A stretch of DNA of 64,000 bases from CAYPTB01 sp964413535 (GTDB taxonomy: Bacteria > Planctomycetota > UBA1135 > GCA-002686595). This document shows, in pieces, positions 7,422 through 16,086 of this stretch; positions within the stretch are counted from its first letter, which is position 1; each line of letters opens with the position of its first letter. The stretch lies in NCBI GenBank assembly GCA_964413535.1, contig CAYPTB010000009.1, positions 1 to 64,000 of the forward strand. The letters are read 5' to 3'. The notes under the pieces were generated by a model. The model worked only from the letters and a program-made list of their open reading frames with translations. It was not told where the DNA came from and made no database searches. The position numbers and the translations under genes were made by a program.

Positions 7422-9002
7422 CTACACCGGGCGCGCTGCACGGCGCCCCAGAGCCGCGAAGAAGCGCTCGGCCTTGCTGGGCGCGGTCTCCCAGGGGATG
7501 CCCGCCCGATCGAGCAGGTCCGAGAGCCCCGCGCGGCAGGGCTCCGCCGCTTTGGAATCGACTTCGACCTCGATCTCGTGATCGACGCTCCCGTCGGGAA
7601 ACTCCGTGCGGTCCATCTCGAGCATGACCTCCGTCCGCGACATCCCGTCGCCGAGCTCGACGGGACCGACGTAGCGCCGCACGTTCTTGAAGGAGCCGAC
7701 GTGGACGAGCGGGCGGCGGCCGGCCCACGACCCGACGAGCTCGAGCAGCCGCGAGTGCGAACCCGTGCGGGCGACGAGCACCGCGAGCGGCGACACGGCG
7801 CCGGAGAGGATGCGCTCGGCCTCGGCCGGCTCGACCAGGACCTCCTCCTCGGGCCGCTCGGTGAGCCCGTCCTCGGCGCGGCTGGACGGGCCCTTGGCAG
7901 TGAGCAGGCGGCGCTTCTCCTCGATGCGCAGACGCAGCGCATAGCCGGCCTCGCGCAGGGCGCCGTCCGCGGTGTCGAAGAAGTGATTCTCCTGGATGAC
8001 CGTCCGCTCGCTTCCGCCCGCGGAACCGGTGGCGAGGCGCGCGAGCGCGTCGAAGTCGTCCTCCGAGCGCACGCGCACCTTGAACTCGACCTCGCGAGGT
8101 CCTTCCGACGAGTCTTCCATCATGGCCTTCCATCGAGCGGCGACACGCGATACTCCCGAAGCCGTCGCGGTGCCGCGTGCGTGCGTGGGTGACGAGCGTT
8201 CGGCCGCCGCGAGGAGCGCCTTGACCGATTTGCCGGACGGCTTCGCGAGCCCTTCGCCGACGGCGATTGCCGACGCGATCTCGCGCCACAGCTCCGTGCA
8301 GGCGCGCGACGGCGGACTACCCGCCGAGTACGCCCCCACGGGACTGCGTCGGACGCCCATCTGCTCGATCACGCTCGAGTAGGGGATCTCGCTCGCGAGG
8401 AAGCCGAGCTCGTTCCCCACCGCGTAGTTGCATACGTCGCGGTGCAGTCGCTTGCGCCGGTCGACCATCGAGAAGAAGGGCAGCACCCGCGGGCGCGGGC
8501 CGGAGCGCGTCTTCAAGTGCTTCACGAGCCGCGCGAGTGTCCGCAGCGACAGAACGGTCGGGATCGTCGGCACCAAGAGCCAGCCGGCCGCCGTGAAGAC
8601 GTTCTCGGACAGGAGCGAGATGCTCGCAGGGCAATCGAGGAACACGTGGTCGTACTCGTCGGCGAGCGGAGCGAGCGCGTGAGCCAGACACCGATCCGAT
8701 TCGCGCTCGCGATCCAGGATCCGATCGAGGTCGCGGTACGAGAAGTCCGCGGGCAGGAGGTCGAGTCGCTCGTAGTCGGTGCCCTTGATCGAACCGTGGA
8801 GCGCGGCGGCTTCGTGCAAGACCTCGCGGCCGCCGCCCACGACCTTCGGCTTCACGCGAAAGGTGAACGTCGCCGCCCCCTGCGGATCGAGGTCCCAGAT
8901 GAGCGTCCGCGCGCCCTCGCGCGCCGAGATCCAGGCGAGGTTGACCGCCGTGGTCGTCTTCCCCACGCCGCCCTTGATGTTGTAGATCGCGAAGACCTTC
9001 AC
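7422..9002 (-). CDS. ParA-type ATPase fused to a CYTH (triphosphate tunnel) domain
   Basis: A single 526-residue open frame with two enzymatic halves. Residues 1 to about 255 are a ParA/MinD-like ATPase: deviant Walker A in NIKGGVGKTTTAVNLAW, the switch region in WDLDPQGAATF, and Walker B in DHVFLDCPAS. Residues about 300-520 are a CYTH domain with ExExK in REVEFKVRV, then QENHFFDT, LRLRIEEKRRLLTAKGP and DHEIEVEVDS, all typical of metal-dependent triphosphatases. About 40 residues of Ala/Ser/Arg-rich linker separate them. The GTG at 9002 places the Walker A region at the usual ParA position. An internal MetMet at 8123-8118 could start a separate CYTH protein, but there is no stop between the halves. 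Chromosome or cargo positioning coupled to polyphosphate or nucleotide chemistry is speculation. Confidence 0.8.
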   Translation of the reverse strand: MKVFAIYNIKGGVGKTTTAVNLAWISAREGARTLIWDLDPQGAATFTFRVKPKVVGGGREVLHEAAALHGSIKGTDYERLDLLPADFSYRDLDRILDRERESDRCLAHALAPLADEYDHVFLDCPASISLLSENVFTAAGWLLVPTIPTVLSLRTLARLVKHLKTRSGPRPRVLPFFSMVDRRKRLHRDVCNYAVGNELGFLASEIPYSSVIEQMGVRRSPVGAYSAGSPPSRACTELWREIASAIAVGEGLAKPSGKSVKALLAAAERSSPTHARGTATASGVSRVAARWKAMMEDSSEGPREVEFKVRVRSEDDFDALARLATGSAGGSERTVIQENHFFDTADGALREAGYALRLRIEEKRRLLTAKGPSSRAEDGLTERPEEEVLVEPAEAERILSGAVSPLAVLVARTGSHSRLLELVGSWAGRRPLVHVGSFKNVRRYVGPVELGDGMSRTEVMLEMDRTEFPDGSVDHEIEVEVDSKAAEPCRAGLSDLLDRAGIPWETAPSKAERFFAALGRRAARPV

Positions 9003-9195
9003 GCCGGAAAGCCTACGCCGTGCGACGCGCGCCCGCACCGCTTGCGGCCGGGCTTCGATCCCCCCTTTCCCCAACCCGCGGAGCCCTCCCAGCTTTCGTC
9101 GCGCGGCGTCCGCCGGTCTCCGGAGACGCGCCGTCGACATGCCTGGCACGGTCCGCGGCGAAGCTCGGCGCTCGAGTGTAAGGTGTCTCGACTCC

Positions 9196-10317
9196 ATGTC
9201 CGCCGGCGCGAACAGGGTTGCGAGCTCGCGCAGTTCACCGTTCTTCGGGCCGTCGCACCCGCTGAGGCGAAGAGCGAGCTCATGGCGCTCGAAGGAGGCC
9301 CCCGGGATCCTGCTCCTCGCGCTCGCGTCCCTCGGATCGACGGCTTGCGCGCCGGCGGACCCGCCGGAATCGCGCTCGCCGGCGACGAACGTGGCCCCCG
9401 CGCCCACCGCCGACGGGCTGCTCGCGCGCCTCGCCGAGGGCGCGTCACCGCTCGCCGGCGATTGGAACGGCATCAACCACTGGGCGGATCCGACGGGGCG
9501 GCTGCGCAAGGAAGAGGCGGAGCTCCTGCCGCGCGTTCTCGAAGGAGGCGCGCGTGACTCGGCGCGGCTCGGTCGCGTGTACGTCGAGGCGGGCGAGACG
9601 GCGCGCGCGCAGTGGTTCCTGACGCGCGCGCTCGCGGCCGACGGCGGCGATCCGGAGACCTGGGTGCAGCTCGGGAAGCTGCTGCTCCTGCAGGGCGAGC
9701 CGCGGGAGGCGCTCGTCCCCTTCGCGCGCGCGAAGGAGCTCAACTTCGATTTCACCTCCGCCTTCGTGTACAGCGGCGACGCCTACGCGCGCCTCGGGGA
9801 CGCGCAAGCCGCCCGCATCGAGTACGAAGCCGCGCTCGAGCGCAACCCGGGCCGGCTCGAGGCGCGCATCGCGCTGGCCCGGCTGCTCGAAGACGCCGGA
9901 GAGCTCGATGCGGCGCGCGCCCAACTCGAACGCGCGGTCCTGGACGATCCGGACTCCCCCACTGCCCTCTACCGACTCGCGCGGGTCTCGCGGGCGCTGG
10001 GCCTCGACGCGGAAGCCGCCGAGATCGGGCGGCGCCACGAGCGTGCGGCGATCCTCGAGGACCTGCGTCTGCGGGATGGGGCCGTTCCGCGCGCGAGCGC
10101 GCTCCTCGCGCTGGGCGCGCACTTCCTGAGCGACGGGCGCGTCGCGGATGCCGCGCGGGAGTTCGCGTCGGCGCGCGACCTCGCTGAGTCACCGGAGGAG
10201 CGCGCGGCGGCGCTGGCGGGTCTGCTGCGCTGCGCGCGCGCGGGCATCGGCGACGCGGACGCCCTCGCGCGCGCGCTGGCCGAGATCGACCCCGAGCACC
10301 CCCTCTTGCGCGAATGA
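9196..10317 (+). CDS. TPR-repeat lipoprotein
   Basis: 373 residues. A basic N-terminus, then a hydrophobic stretch ending LASLGSTACAPAD gives a lipobox (STAC), so the protein is probably lipid-anchored. From about residue 90 to the end there are tandem tetratricopeptide-type helices (for example ARLGDAQAARIEYEAALERN and ARLLEDAGELDAARAQLERA). The ATG at 9196 is chosen; an ATG at 9139 would add 19 residues. The next gene starts within its stop region (ATGA overlap), so it is cotranslated with the CRTAC1 protein and probably works with it at the cell surface. Its 5' side faces the ParA-CYTH gene divergently. Confidence 0.82.
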   Translation: MSAGANRVASSRSSPFFGPSHPLRRRASSWRSKEAPGILLLALASLGSTACAPADPPESRSPATNVAPAPTADGLLARLAEGASPLAGDWNGINHWADPTGRLRKEEAELLPRVLEGGARDSARLGRVYVEAGETARAQWFLTRALAADGGDPETWVQLGKLLLLQGEPREALVPFARAKELNFDFTSAFVYSGDAYARLGDAQAARIEYEAALERNPGRLEARIALARLLEDAGELDAARAQLERAVLDDPDSPTALYRLARVSRALGLDAEAAEIGRRHERAAILEDLRLRDGAVPRASALLALGAHFLSDGRVADAAREFASARDLAESPEERAAALAGLLRCARAGIGDADALARALAEIDPEHPLLRE

Positions 10318-12005
10318 GAGCCTTCGCGGTCTTGCTGGGCGCGCTCGTGGCCGCGTGTTCGGGGAAAGAGCCTCCCGCGCCAACGCTCCTGGTCGAGCGC
10401 ACCCGCGAGTCGGGCCTCGACTTCGTCCACGTGCACGGCGGCGTCGGGAACCACGAGCTCCCCGAGACGATGGGCGGCGGCGTCGCCCTGCTCGACGTCG
10501 AGAACGACGGCGACCTCGACGTGTACCTCGCGCAGTCGGGTCCGGTGCGTCTTCCGGACGGGAGCGAATCGCGCAAGGGCGCGCGCAACGCGCTCTACGC
10601 GAACGACGGCGGCGGGCGCTTCGCGCGCGTGAAGGGCGCCGCCGGAGCGGCCGATGCCGGCTACGGTCAGGGCGTGGCGGCGGGCGACTTCGACGGCGAC
10701 GGCCGCGACGACCTGCTCTCGCTCAACTTCGGACCGAACCGTCTGTACCGGAACGTGGGAGGTGAGTTCTCCGACGTCACGCGCGCGGCCGGCCTCGGTG
10801 TCGTGGACGAGTGGAGCGTCTCGGCGACGTTCTGCGACGCGGATGGCGACGGCGACCTCGACCTGTACGTCGTGAATTACCTCGAGTCGCCCCCGGGCGT
10901 GTGGCGGCACATGGGGACGCGCAGCGGGTTCGGGGGCTATCCGCATCCCGATCACTTCGAAGGCGTCGCGGATCGCTTCTACGTGAACTCCGACGGCGTG
11001 TTCGGCGAGCGCACGCGCGAGGCGGGCATGCTGCGGCCGTCGGGCAAGGGCTTGGGCGTCGTGGCCACGGACGTCGAGCTCGACGGGCTCGTCGACCTGT
11101 ACGTCGCGAACGATTCGGTGCCGAACTTCCTCTTCCGCAACCTCGGGAACTGCCGCTTCGAGGAGTTCGGGCTCGTTCTGGGCGTCGCCTACTCGGCGGA
11201 CGGCCTGTCGCAGGCCGGCATGGGCGTCGACACGGCGGACGTCGATTCGGACCAGGACTTCGATCTGTTCGTGACGAACCTCGACGTGGAGACGAACACG
11301 CTGTACGTCAACGACCTGCACCGACGCGCGCCGGACGATTCGATCGTCGCAGGCAGGGCGAGCTTCACCGACCGGACGCTGCGCGCGGGGCTCGCGCCCC
11401 CATCACCGCTCGTGGGCTTCGGAGCGACGTTCTGCGACCTCGACCGCGACGGCGATCCGGACCTGTTCGTCGCGAACGGGCACGTGCTCGACAACGCGCA
11501 CGAGCTCTCGGACACGCGCACCTATGCGCAGCCCAAGGAAGTCTTCCTGAACGACGGTCGTGGTCGTTTCGCCCTCGCGCCGATCGAAGTCGCCGGGTTC
11601 GGTCTCGAGGTGCCGACGGTTTCGCGCGGAACGGCGGTCGGAGACCTCGACGGCGATGGCGACCTCGACTTCGTCGTCGCGAACAGCAACGGTCCGCTGC
11701 AGGTCTTCTTGGGGACGCCGCCCGCGCGTCCGTGGCTCTTCCTGCGGCTCCACGGCGGAGCGGGGAACCGGCACGGACTGGGCGCCAGCGTCTGGATCGA
11801 GCTCGCGAACGGCGAGCAGCTCCTCGCCCGCGTCGAGAGTGGACGCTCGTACGCCAGCTCGAGCGAACCCGTCGTCGCGACCGGGCTGCCCGCGCCCGTC
11901 ACAGCCGTGCGCGTGCTGTGGCCGGGCGGCGAAGTGCAGCGCTTCGAAGGTCTCGTAGGCTTCGAGGGCTTCCAAGTGCTGCGGCGCGGCTCGGCGGCGC
12001 GCTGA
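10314..12005 (+). CDS. CRTAC1-type protein: FG-GAP repeats plus ASPIC/UnbV domain
   Basis: 563 residues. Lipoprotein signal MRAFAVLLGALVAACSG. Five to six calcium-loop FG-GAP/VCBS repeats follow, each with the DxDxDGxxD pattern (DVENDGDLDVYL, DFDGDGRDDLLSL, DADGDGDLDLYVV, DLDRDGDPDLFVA, DLDGDGDLDFVVA), forming a beta-propeller. The C-terminus has the ASPIC/UnbV module (LHGGAGNRHGLGASVWIEL, VRVLWPGGEVQRF). The family is abundant in Planctomycetota and related groups and is extracellular; its biochemical role is not settled. It overlaps the preceding TPR lipoprotein by 4 nt. Confidence 0.9.
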   Translation: MRAFAVLLGALVAACSGKEPPAPTLLVERTRESGLDFVHVHGGVGNHELPETMGGGVALLDVENDGDLDVYLAQSGPVRLPDGSESRKGARNALYANDGGGRFARVKGAAGAADAGYGQGVAAGDFDGDGRDDLLSLNFGPNRLYRNVGGEFSDVTRAAGLGVVDEWSVSATFCDADGDGDLDLYVVNYLESPPGVWRHMGTRSGFGGYPHPDHFEGVADRFYVNSDGVFGERTREAGMLRPSGKGLGVVATDVELDGLVDLYVANDSVPNFLFRNLGNCRFEEFGLVLGVAYSADGLSQAGMGVDTADVDSDQDFDLFVTNLDVETNTLYVNDLHRRAPDDSIVAGRASFTDRTLRAGLAPPSPLVGFGATFCDLDRDGDPDLFVANGHVLDNAHELSDTRTYAQPKEVFLNDGRGRFALAPIEVAGFGLEVPTVSRGTAVGDLDGDGDLDFVVANSNGPLQVFLGTPPARPWLFLRLHGGAGNRHGLGASVWIELANGEQLLARVESGRSYASSSEPVVATGLPAPVTAVRVLWPGGEVQRFEGLVGFEGFQVLRRGSAAR

Positions 12006-12086
12006 GCGCTCTCCTCGACGCCGAGACGGAGCGTGCGATCCTTCGCGCGCGCGTCGGCGAGCTCGAGCTCCACAGCCGTTCAAGGC

Positions 12087-13061
12087 TCAGCCGCGTGCGA
12101 TCGTGATGACCGTGAAGGCGACGTACAAGGCCAGCGCGAACGTTCCCTCGAGGCGCGTGATGGTCCGTGCGCTTCGGATCAGAGCCGCCACGACGACCGT
12201 CATGACGACGAGCGCCAAGAGGTCCATCCGGAGCGTCGCCAGCGTCGCGCTGATCGGGCCCGCCAACCCCGCCGCGCCCAGGCACAGGAACACGTTGAAG
12301 ATGTTGGAGCCCACCACGTTCCCCACGGCGAGGTCCGAGTGCCCGCGCCGAGCCGCGATCACGCTCGTCACCAATTCGGGAAGCGACGTCCCCACCGCGA
12401 CGATGGTGAGACCGACGAGCCGGTCGCTCATCCCAAGGGCCCCCGCGACCGAGACCGCTCCGTCGAGGAAGATCTTGCCGCCGACGAGCAGGATCACGAG
12501 CCCGCTCGCGGCCGTCGCCGCCGCGCGGAGGAGTCCCGCGTACTTGGGGGCGCCGGCGACGTCGGCGGCTTCTCCTGCCGCACGCGCGTCCGCCCTCGCG
12601 GCGGAGACGGCCGAGGCGTTGCGGGCGGCGCGAACCATCCAAGCCGTGTAGAGGAAGGCGACGAGCAGGAGTGCGCTCGCTTCCCAGCGCGCCACCGAGG
12701 CGTCGAGCAACACGAGCGGCAGGATCGCCGTGCTCAGGACCAGCACCGGGAGCTCCCGCCGGCGCAACGCTCCGTCCACTCGGGCCGGTCGGACCAGCGC
12801 GGCGATGCCCAGGATCAGGCCGATGTTCGCGATGTTCGAGCCGATGACGTTCCCGAGCGCGACCTCGCCGTGTCCGGCGTGCGCCGCCTGCACGCCCACG
12901 ATGATCTCGGGAGCCGACGTGCCGTAGGCGACGACCGTGAGGCCGACGAGGAGCTGGGGGATGCGCAGGGCGAGCGCCAGCCCGGAAGCGCCGCCGACGA
13001 ACCACTCCGCGCCGAGGTACAGGAGCAGCCCCCCGCCGCCGAGCTGGATCCACTCGCTCAA
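12087..13061 (-). CDS. Calcium/sodium antiporter, CaCA family (YrbG-like)
   Basis: 324 residues, the normal length for YrbG-type bacterial exchangers. Two homologous halves are visible. The first alpha repeat contains GLTVVAYGTSAPEIIVGVQA and GNVIGSNIANIGLILG. The second contains GLTIVAVGTSLPELVTSVIA and GNVVGSNIFNVFLCLG. The GTSxPE and GNxxGSNxxN residues are the ion-binding core. The halves are joined by a hydrophilic Ala-rich loop (about residues 145-175). It exports Ca2+ in exchange for Na+ or H+ across the inner membrane. The nhaA gene lies 54 nt upstream on the same strand, so sodium homeostasis is a common theme. Confidence 0.92.
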   Translation of the reverse strand: MSEWIQLGGGGLLLYLGAEWFVGGASGLALALRIPQLLVGLTVVAYGTSAPEIIVGVQAAHAGHGEVALGNVIGSNIANIGLILGIAALVRPARVDGALRRRELPVLVLSTAILPLVLLDASVARWEASALLLVAFLYTAWMVRAARNASAVSAARADARAAGEAADVAGAPKYAGLLRAAATAASGLVILLVGGKIFLDGAVSVAGALGMSDRLVGLTIVAVGTSLPELVTSVIAARRGHSDLAVGNVVGSNIFNVFLCLGAAGLAGPISATLATLRMDLLALVVMTVVVAALIRSARTITRLEGTFALALYVAFTVITIARG

Positions 13062-13115
13062 GCACGCTCCGCCGTAGCCCGACGCCGTCGATCGATCCCT
13101 GCGCCGCCCTGCATG

Positions 13116-14537
13116 TCACAACTCCGTCGAGCGTTCGGCTTCGTCGGCGGTCGTCGCCGCGCCGGGGATCTCCTTCGGCGCGAGGAGCCATCGGCCGAGC
13201 ACGAGCGCGAGGACGGCGGCGACGCCGCTCGCCGCGAGCACGCCCAACTTCGCCGCATCGAGCAGCTTCGCGTCCCGGAAGGCGAGCTGCGCGATGAAGA
13301 GCGCCATCGTGAAGCCCACCCCGGCGACGACGCCGAGCACCACGAGGTGCCGCATGCTCATCCCGGTCGGAAGCCTCGAGATCCCGAGGCGCAGCGTCAG
13401 CCAACTCGCCAGCAGGACGCCGATGGGTTTGCCCAGGACGAGGCCCACACCGACGGCGATGGCGACCCTCCACGAGGTCGCGTCGACTCCGTCCGCCGAG
13501 ATGGTGACGCCCGCGTTCGCCAGCGCGAACACGGGCATGATGCCGAACGCCACCCACGGGTGGAGCATCTCGATCAAGCTCTCCGCCGGCGACAGGGCTT
13601 CACGCCGTGCGAGGCCCACGTGGCGCAGGGTCTCGGCTAGCTCGTCGGCCGGCACGGCGTTCGGATTGGCCTCCTCGAGCTGATCCAGCTCCTTGCGAAC
13701 GCCGAGGAGGAAGCCGTCGGCTCCGAGCCACGCCCGAACCGGCGTGACGAGACCGACGATGACGCCGGCGATCGTCGGATGGATGCCGGCCGCGTAGATG
13801 CCCGCCCACGCGACGGTCGAGGGCGCGATGTACGCCAACTTCGCGCGCACGCCGAACCTCTGCATCACGAACACACCGCAGAATCCCAGCGCGGCGACGA
13901 CCAGTCCGGCGATCGAGACTCCCGACGAGTAGAAGATCGCGATGACGACGATGGCGCCGAGGTCGTCGATCACGGCGAGAGCGAGCAGGAGCACGCGCAG
14001 CGCCGCCGGCACGCGCTTGCCGAGCAGCGTGAGGATGCCGATCGCGAAGGCGATGTCGGTCGCCATCGGAACGCCCCATCCCGAGCGCGTCTCCGGAGCA
14101 CCGGCGATGGCGAGATAGAGGCCTGCGGGGACCAGGATCCCCCCCAGCGCGGCGGCGACGGGCAGCGCGGCCCTGCGCCACTCGGACAGCTCGCCCTCGT
14201 GGATCTCGCGCCGAATCTCCATCCCCACCACGAAGAAGAAGATCACCATCAGGCCGTCGTTGACGACCCACTCGAGGCTGCGCTCGAAGGCGAAGCTGCC
14301 GGCGCGAATCCCGAGCGGCGTGTGCCAGAAGTCGGTGTAGCTCTCGCTCCAGGGGGAGTTCGCCCAGACGAGTGCGACGGCCGCAGCGACGAGCAGGATG
14401 ATGCCGCTCGCGGCCTCGATGCGCAGGAAGCTTTCCAGCGGGCGACCCGCGAGCCGCGCGAAGCGCTGCAAGGGCTCCCAGGCCTCCGGCGGCGTCGAGG
14501 AGAGCGGGTTCGGCCCCGGTGGTGTCGTCTTCGCCAT
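13116..14537 (-). CDS. nhaA: Na+/H+ antiporter NhaA
   Basis: 473 residues; somewhat longer than E. coli NhaA because of a hydrophilic N-terminal extension and an Ala/Glu-rich C-terminal tail. Diagnostic stretches: VVNDGLMVIFFFVVGMEIRR, GVPMATDIAFAIGILTLLGK and LAVIDDLGAIVVIAIFYSSG, including the paired aspartates that bind the transported ion. Twelve hydrophobic segments can be counted. The ATG at 14537 is followed by AKTTPPGPN; upstream in-frame sequence is Arg-rich and unlikely to be translated. The product exchanges internal Na+ (or Li+) for external H+ and helps at alkaline pH or high salt. It may be cotranscribed with the CaCA exchanger downstream. Confidence 0.95.
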   Translation of the reverse strand: MAKTTPPGPNPLSSTPPEAWEPLQRFARLAGRPLESFLRIEAASGIILLVAAAVALVWANSPWSESYTDFWHTPLGIRAGSFAFERSLEWVVNDGLMVIFFFVVGMEIRREIHEGELSEWRRAALPVAAALGGILVPAGLYLAIAGAPETRSGWGVPMATDIAFAIGILTLLGKRVPAALRVLLLALAVIDDLGAIVVIAIFYSSGVSIAGLVVAALGFCGVFVMQRFGVRAKLAYIAPSTVAWAGIYAAGIHPTIAGVIVGLVTPVRAWLGADGFLLGVRKELDQLEEANPNAVPADELAETLRHVGLARREALSPAESLIEMLHPWVAFGIMPVFALANAGVTISADGVDATSWRVAIAVGVGLVLGKPIGVLLASWLTLRLGISRLPTGMSMRHLVVLGVVAGVGFTMALFIAQLAFRDAKLLDAAKLGVLAASGVAAVLALVLGRWLLAPKEIPGAATTADEAERSTEL

Positions 14538-14637
14538 GCGTCGATCTCGGCGCCAGGACGCGCCCGCGGAATGCGCGCACACGATCGCACAAGTCGCGGC
14601 GCGAGTCGATCGGCGGACCGTCTCGCGCCGCCGCGCT

Positions 14638-15324
14638 TCACCCATCCTCGGCCGGCGACGTCCCCGCCGGCGGCACGCGGTCGGGGTCGCGGCGCCACAC
14701 GACGAAGGAGTAGATCACGACGACGAAGACGAGCAGCAGGCCCGAGGCCAGGAGGAAGATCAGGGCGGCAGGCGTGGAGACGAGTGCGAGGGCCAGCGTG
14801 CCGGCGCCGCTCGCCACGAACAGCCAACCGGCAAGGCGGTGCGTGCGCGTCCACGAGAGCTTGCTCGACAACGTCCACGGGGTGCGAACGCCCACGAACC
14901 AGTTGGGTCGGATCTTCCCCATGCTGAGCCCGAACACGAGGAACAGGGCGCCGACGAGTAGCGTCATGGGCTTTCCGATCGGCAGCTCGTGGCCGAGAGC
15001 CGACGCGACCATGGCGCCGTAGAGCGCCGCGAGGAAGAGCACGATGGCCGAGCGCAGGACGCGATACGCCGTCTCGAAACGCGGATAGTTCGCTCTGCCT
15101 GGATCGAAGAACGGCAGGACGAGGAAGAGCAGGTAGACCCCCACCGTCACGAGCGGCAGGAGCACCAAACCCTCGAAACGGCCGCCGTAGCGATCCACTT
15201 CGCCCGCGAGGTCGTAGTGCACGGGCATCCGTTCGGGGACGCGGTCCCAAGCCCAGACGGTCACCGCGAACATCGCGAAGAGGACGAGCAACGGGGGCAC
15301 TTCGGCGCGCCAGGACCACTTCAT
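14638..15324 (-). CDS. SdpI family / DUF1648 membrane protein
   Basis: 228 residues with about six membrane segments. The N-terminus contains the DUF1648 pattern (WDRVPERMPVHYDLAGEVDR) and the C-terminal half the SdpI module (IRPNWFVGVRTPWTLSS, then WTRTHRLAGWLF). In Bacillus SdpI confers immunity to the SdpC toxin and sequesters the repressor SdpR at the membrane. An ArsR-type SdpR-like gene ends one base upstream of this ATG, the same gene order. No SdpC-like toxin gene is present here, so the physiological signal is unknown. Confidence 0.9.
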   Translation of the reverse strand: MKWSWRAEVPPLLVLFAMFAVTVWAWDRVPERMPVHYDLAGEVDRYGGRFEGLVLLPLVTVGVYLLFLVLPFFDPGRANYPRFETAYRVLRSAIVLFLAALYGAMVASALGHELPIGKPMTLLVGALFLVFGLSMGKIRPNWFVGVRTPWTLSSKLSWTRTHRLAGWLFVASGAGTLALALVSTPAALIFLLASGLLLVFVVVIYSFVVWRRDPDRVPPAGTSPAEDG

Positions 15325-15325
15325 C

Positions 15326-15610
15326 TCAAGGCTCCTTCTCGGTGGGCCTGCCGTCGAGCAGGCCGGCCAGCGCGGAGAGGGCCTCGTCCAACGCGGACAT
15401 GTGGATGCTGTAGACGATCCGCGTCCCCTGCCGCTCGGTGACGACCAGCCCCGCCTGCTTGAGCACGTTGAAGTGCCCCGACAGCGTGGACTTGGCGAGC
15501 GGGAAGTGCTGCGCGAGCTCGCCCGCGCTGCGGTCACCCGAGCGCAGGAGCGCCAGGATCTCCCGCCGGGTGGGATCCCCCAGCGCGCGGAACACCTCGC
15601 CTAGGCCCAT
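15326..15610 (-). CDS. ArsR-family repressor, SdpR-like
   Basis: 94 residues forming one winged helix-turn-helix: VFRALGDPTRREILALLRSG, the recognition helix region LAKSTLSGHFNVLKQAGLV, and the wing RQGTRIVYSIH. There are no obvious metal-binding cysteines, as expected for the autorepressor (SdpR) branch. It lies directly upstream of the SdpI-like gene (1-nt gap). In the known pair the repressor represses its own operon and is titrated by membrane SdpI. SD GAAGGAAA precedes the ATG at 15610, and a dyad that could be its operator lies 22 nt upstream of the start. Confidence 0.9.
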   Translation of the reverse strand: MGLGEVFRALGDPTRREILALLRSGDRSAGELAQHFPLAKSTLSGHFNVLKQAGLVVTERQGTRIVYSIHMSALDEALSALAGLLDGRPTEKEP

Positions 15611-16086
15611 CGGTGCGCTTTCCTTCGGTAGTTCGCCAACAAACGAAATACAGCCTAGAACGCCCTGCCCGAAGCCGCAAGGGGCTGGGAAGCCCCAACC
15701 CGGGATACGCGGAGCCGACCCGCTGGCGAGCCGCCCCCGTTCCCCGCGGGCGCCCCCCGAAGCGCCGCCCGTGCCCGGCTCGCGGCGGTCGCAATCGTGT
15801 TCCACGCGCGGAGCGTCTCGCGTAGTTCCACGGTCGTGGTGTCGCTTCCCCAGCGGGCTCGCGTACCGTCGTCCTTGCAAGCTCTTGCCCCACGCGTGCG
15901 CAACGGCTGCGCGTTCGGCGAGCCCTCGGGGAACGCGCTCGCCCCGAGCTACGTCCTTTGCTCCGCGGACTCGCCCCGCGTGAGCTCGCTCGCCCGAAGG
16001 CGACGATCTTCGGCTCCCCAGGCGCGGGCGAGCGCGCCGGCAACGGTCTCCTCCGGACTCCTTCGCGCTTCCCGATAGGCAGGACC
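15611..16086. other. Divergent intergenic region
   Basis: 476 nt between the sdpRI pair (minus) and the HTH/coiled-coil gene (plus). It contains the 15632-15647 dyad and a perfect 6-bp hairpin GGGGCT/AGCCCC (15681-15696). Otherwise it is GC-rich with no RNA gene that I can fold and no supported small gene. Confidence 0.5.
15632..15647. promoter_or_regulatory. Candidate operator for the SdpR-like repressor
   Basis: A spaced dyad TTCG-N8-CGAA sits 22-37 nt upstream of the repressor ATG, in the only AT-richer patch of the region. On the minus strand it reads ATTTCGTTTGTTGGCGAAC, next to TAGGCTGTATT, which could hold a -10 element. Position and symmetry suit autorepression; no binding data are implied. 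Confidence 0.35.

Noticed and set aside
6256..8289. Very long minus-strand open frame joining the secreted protein with upstream sequence
   Set aside because: Sequence before the ATG at 7347 is Arg/Ala-rich shadow of the ParA-CYTH gene in another frame; the signal peptide starts at 7347.
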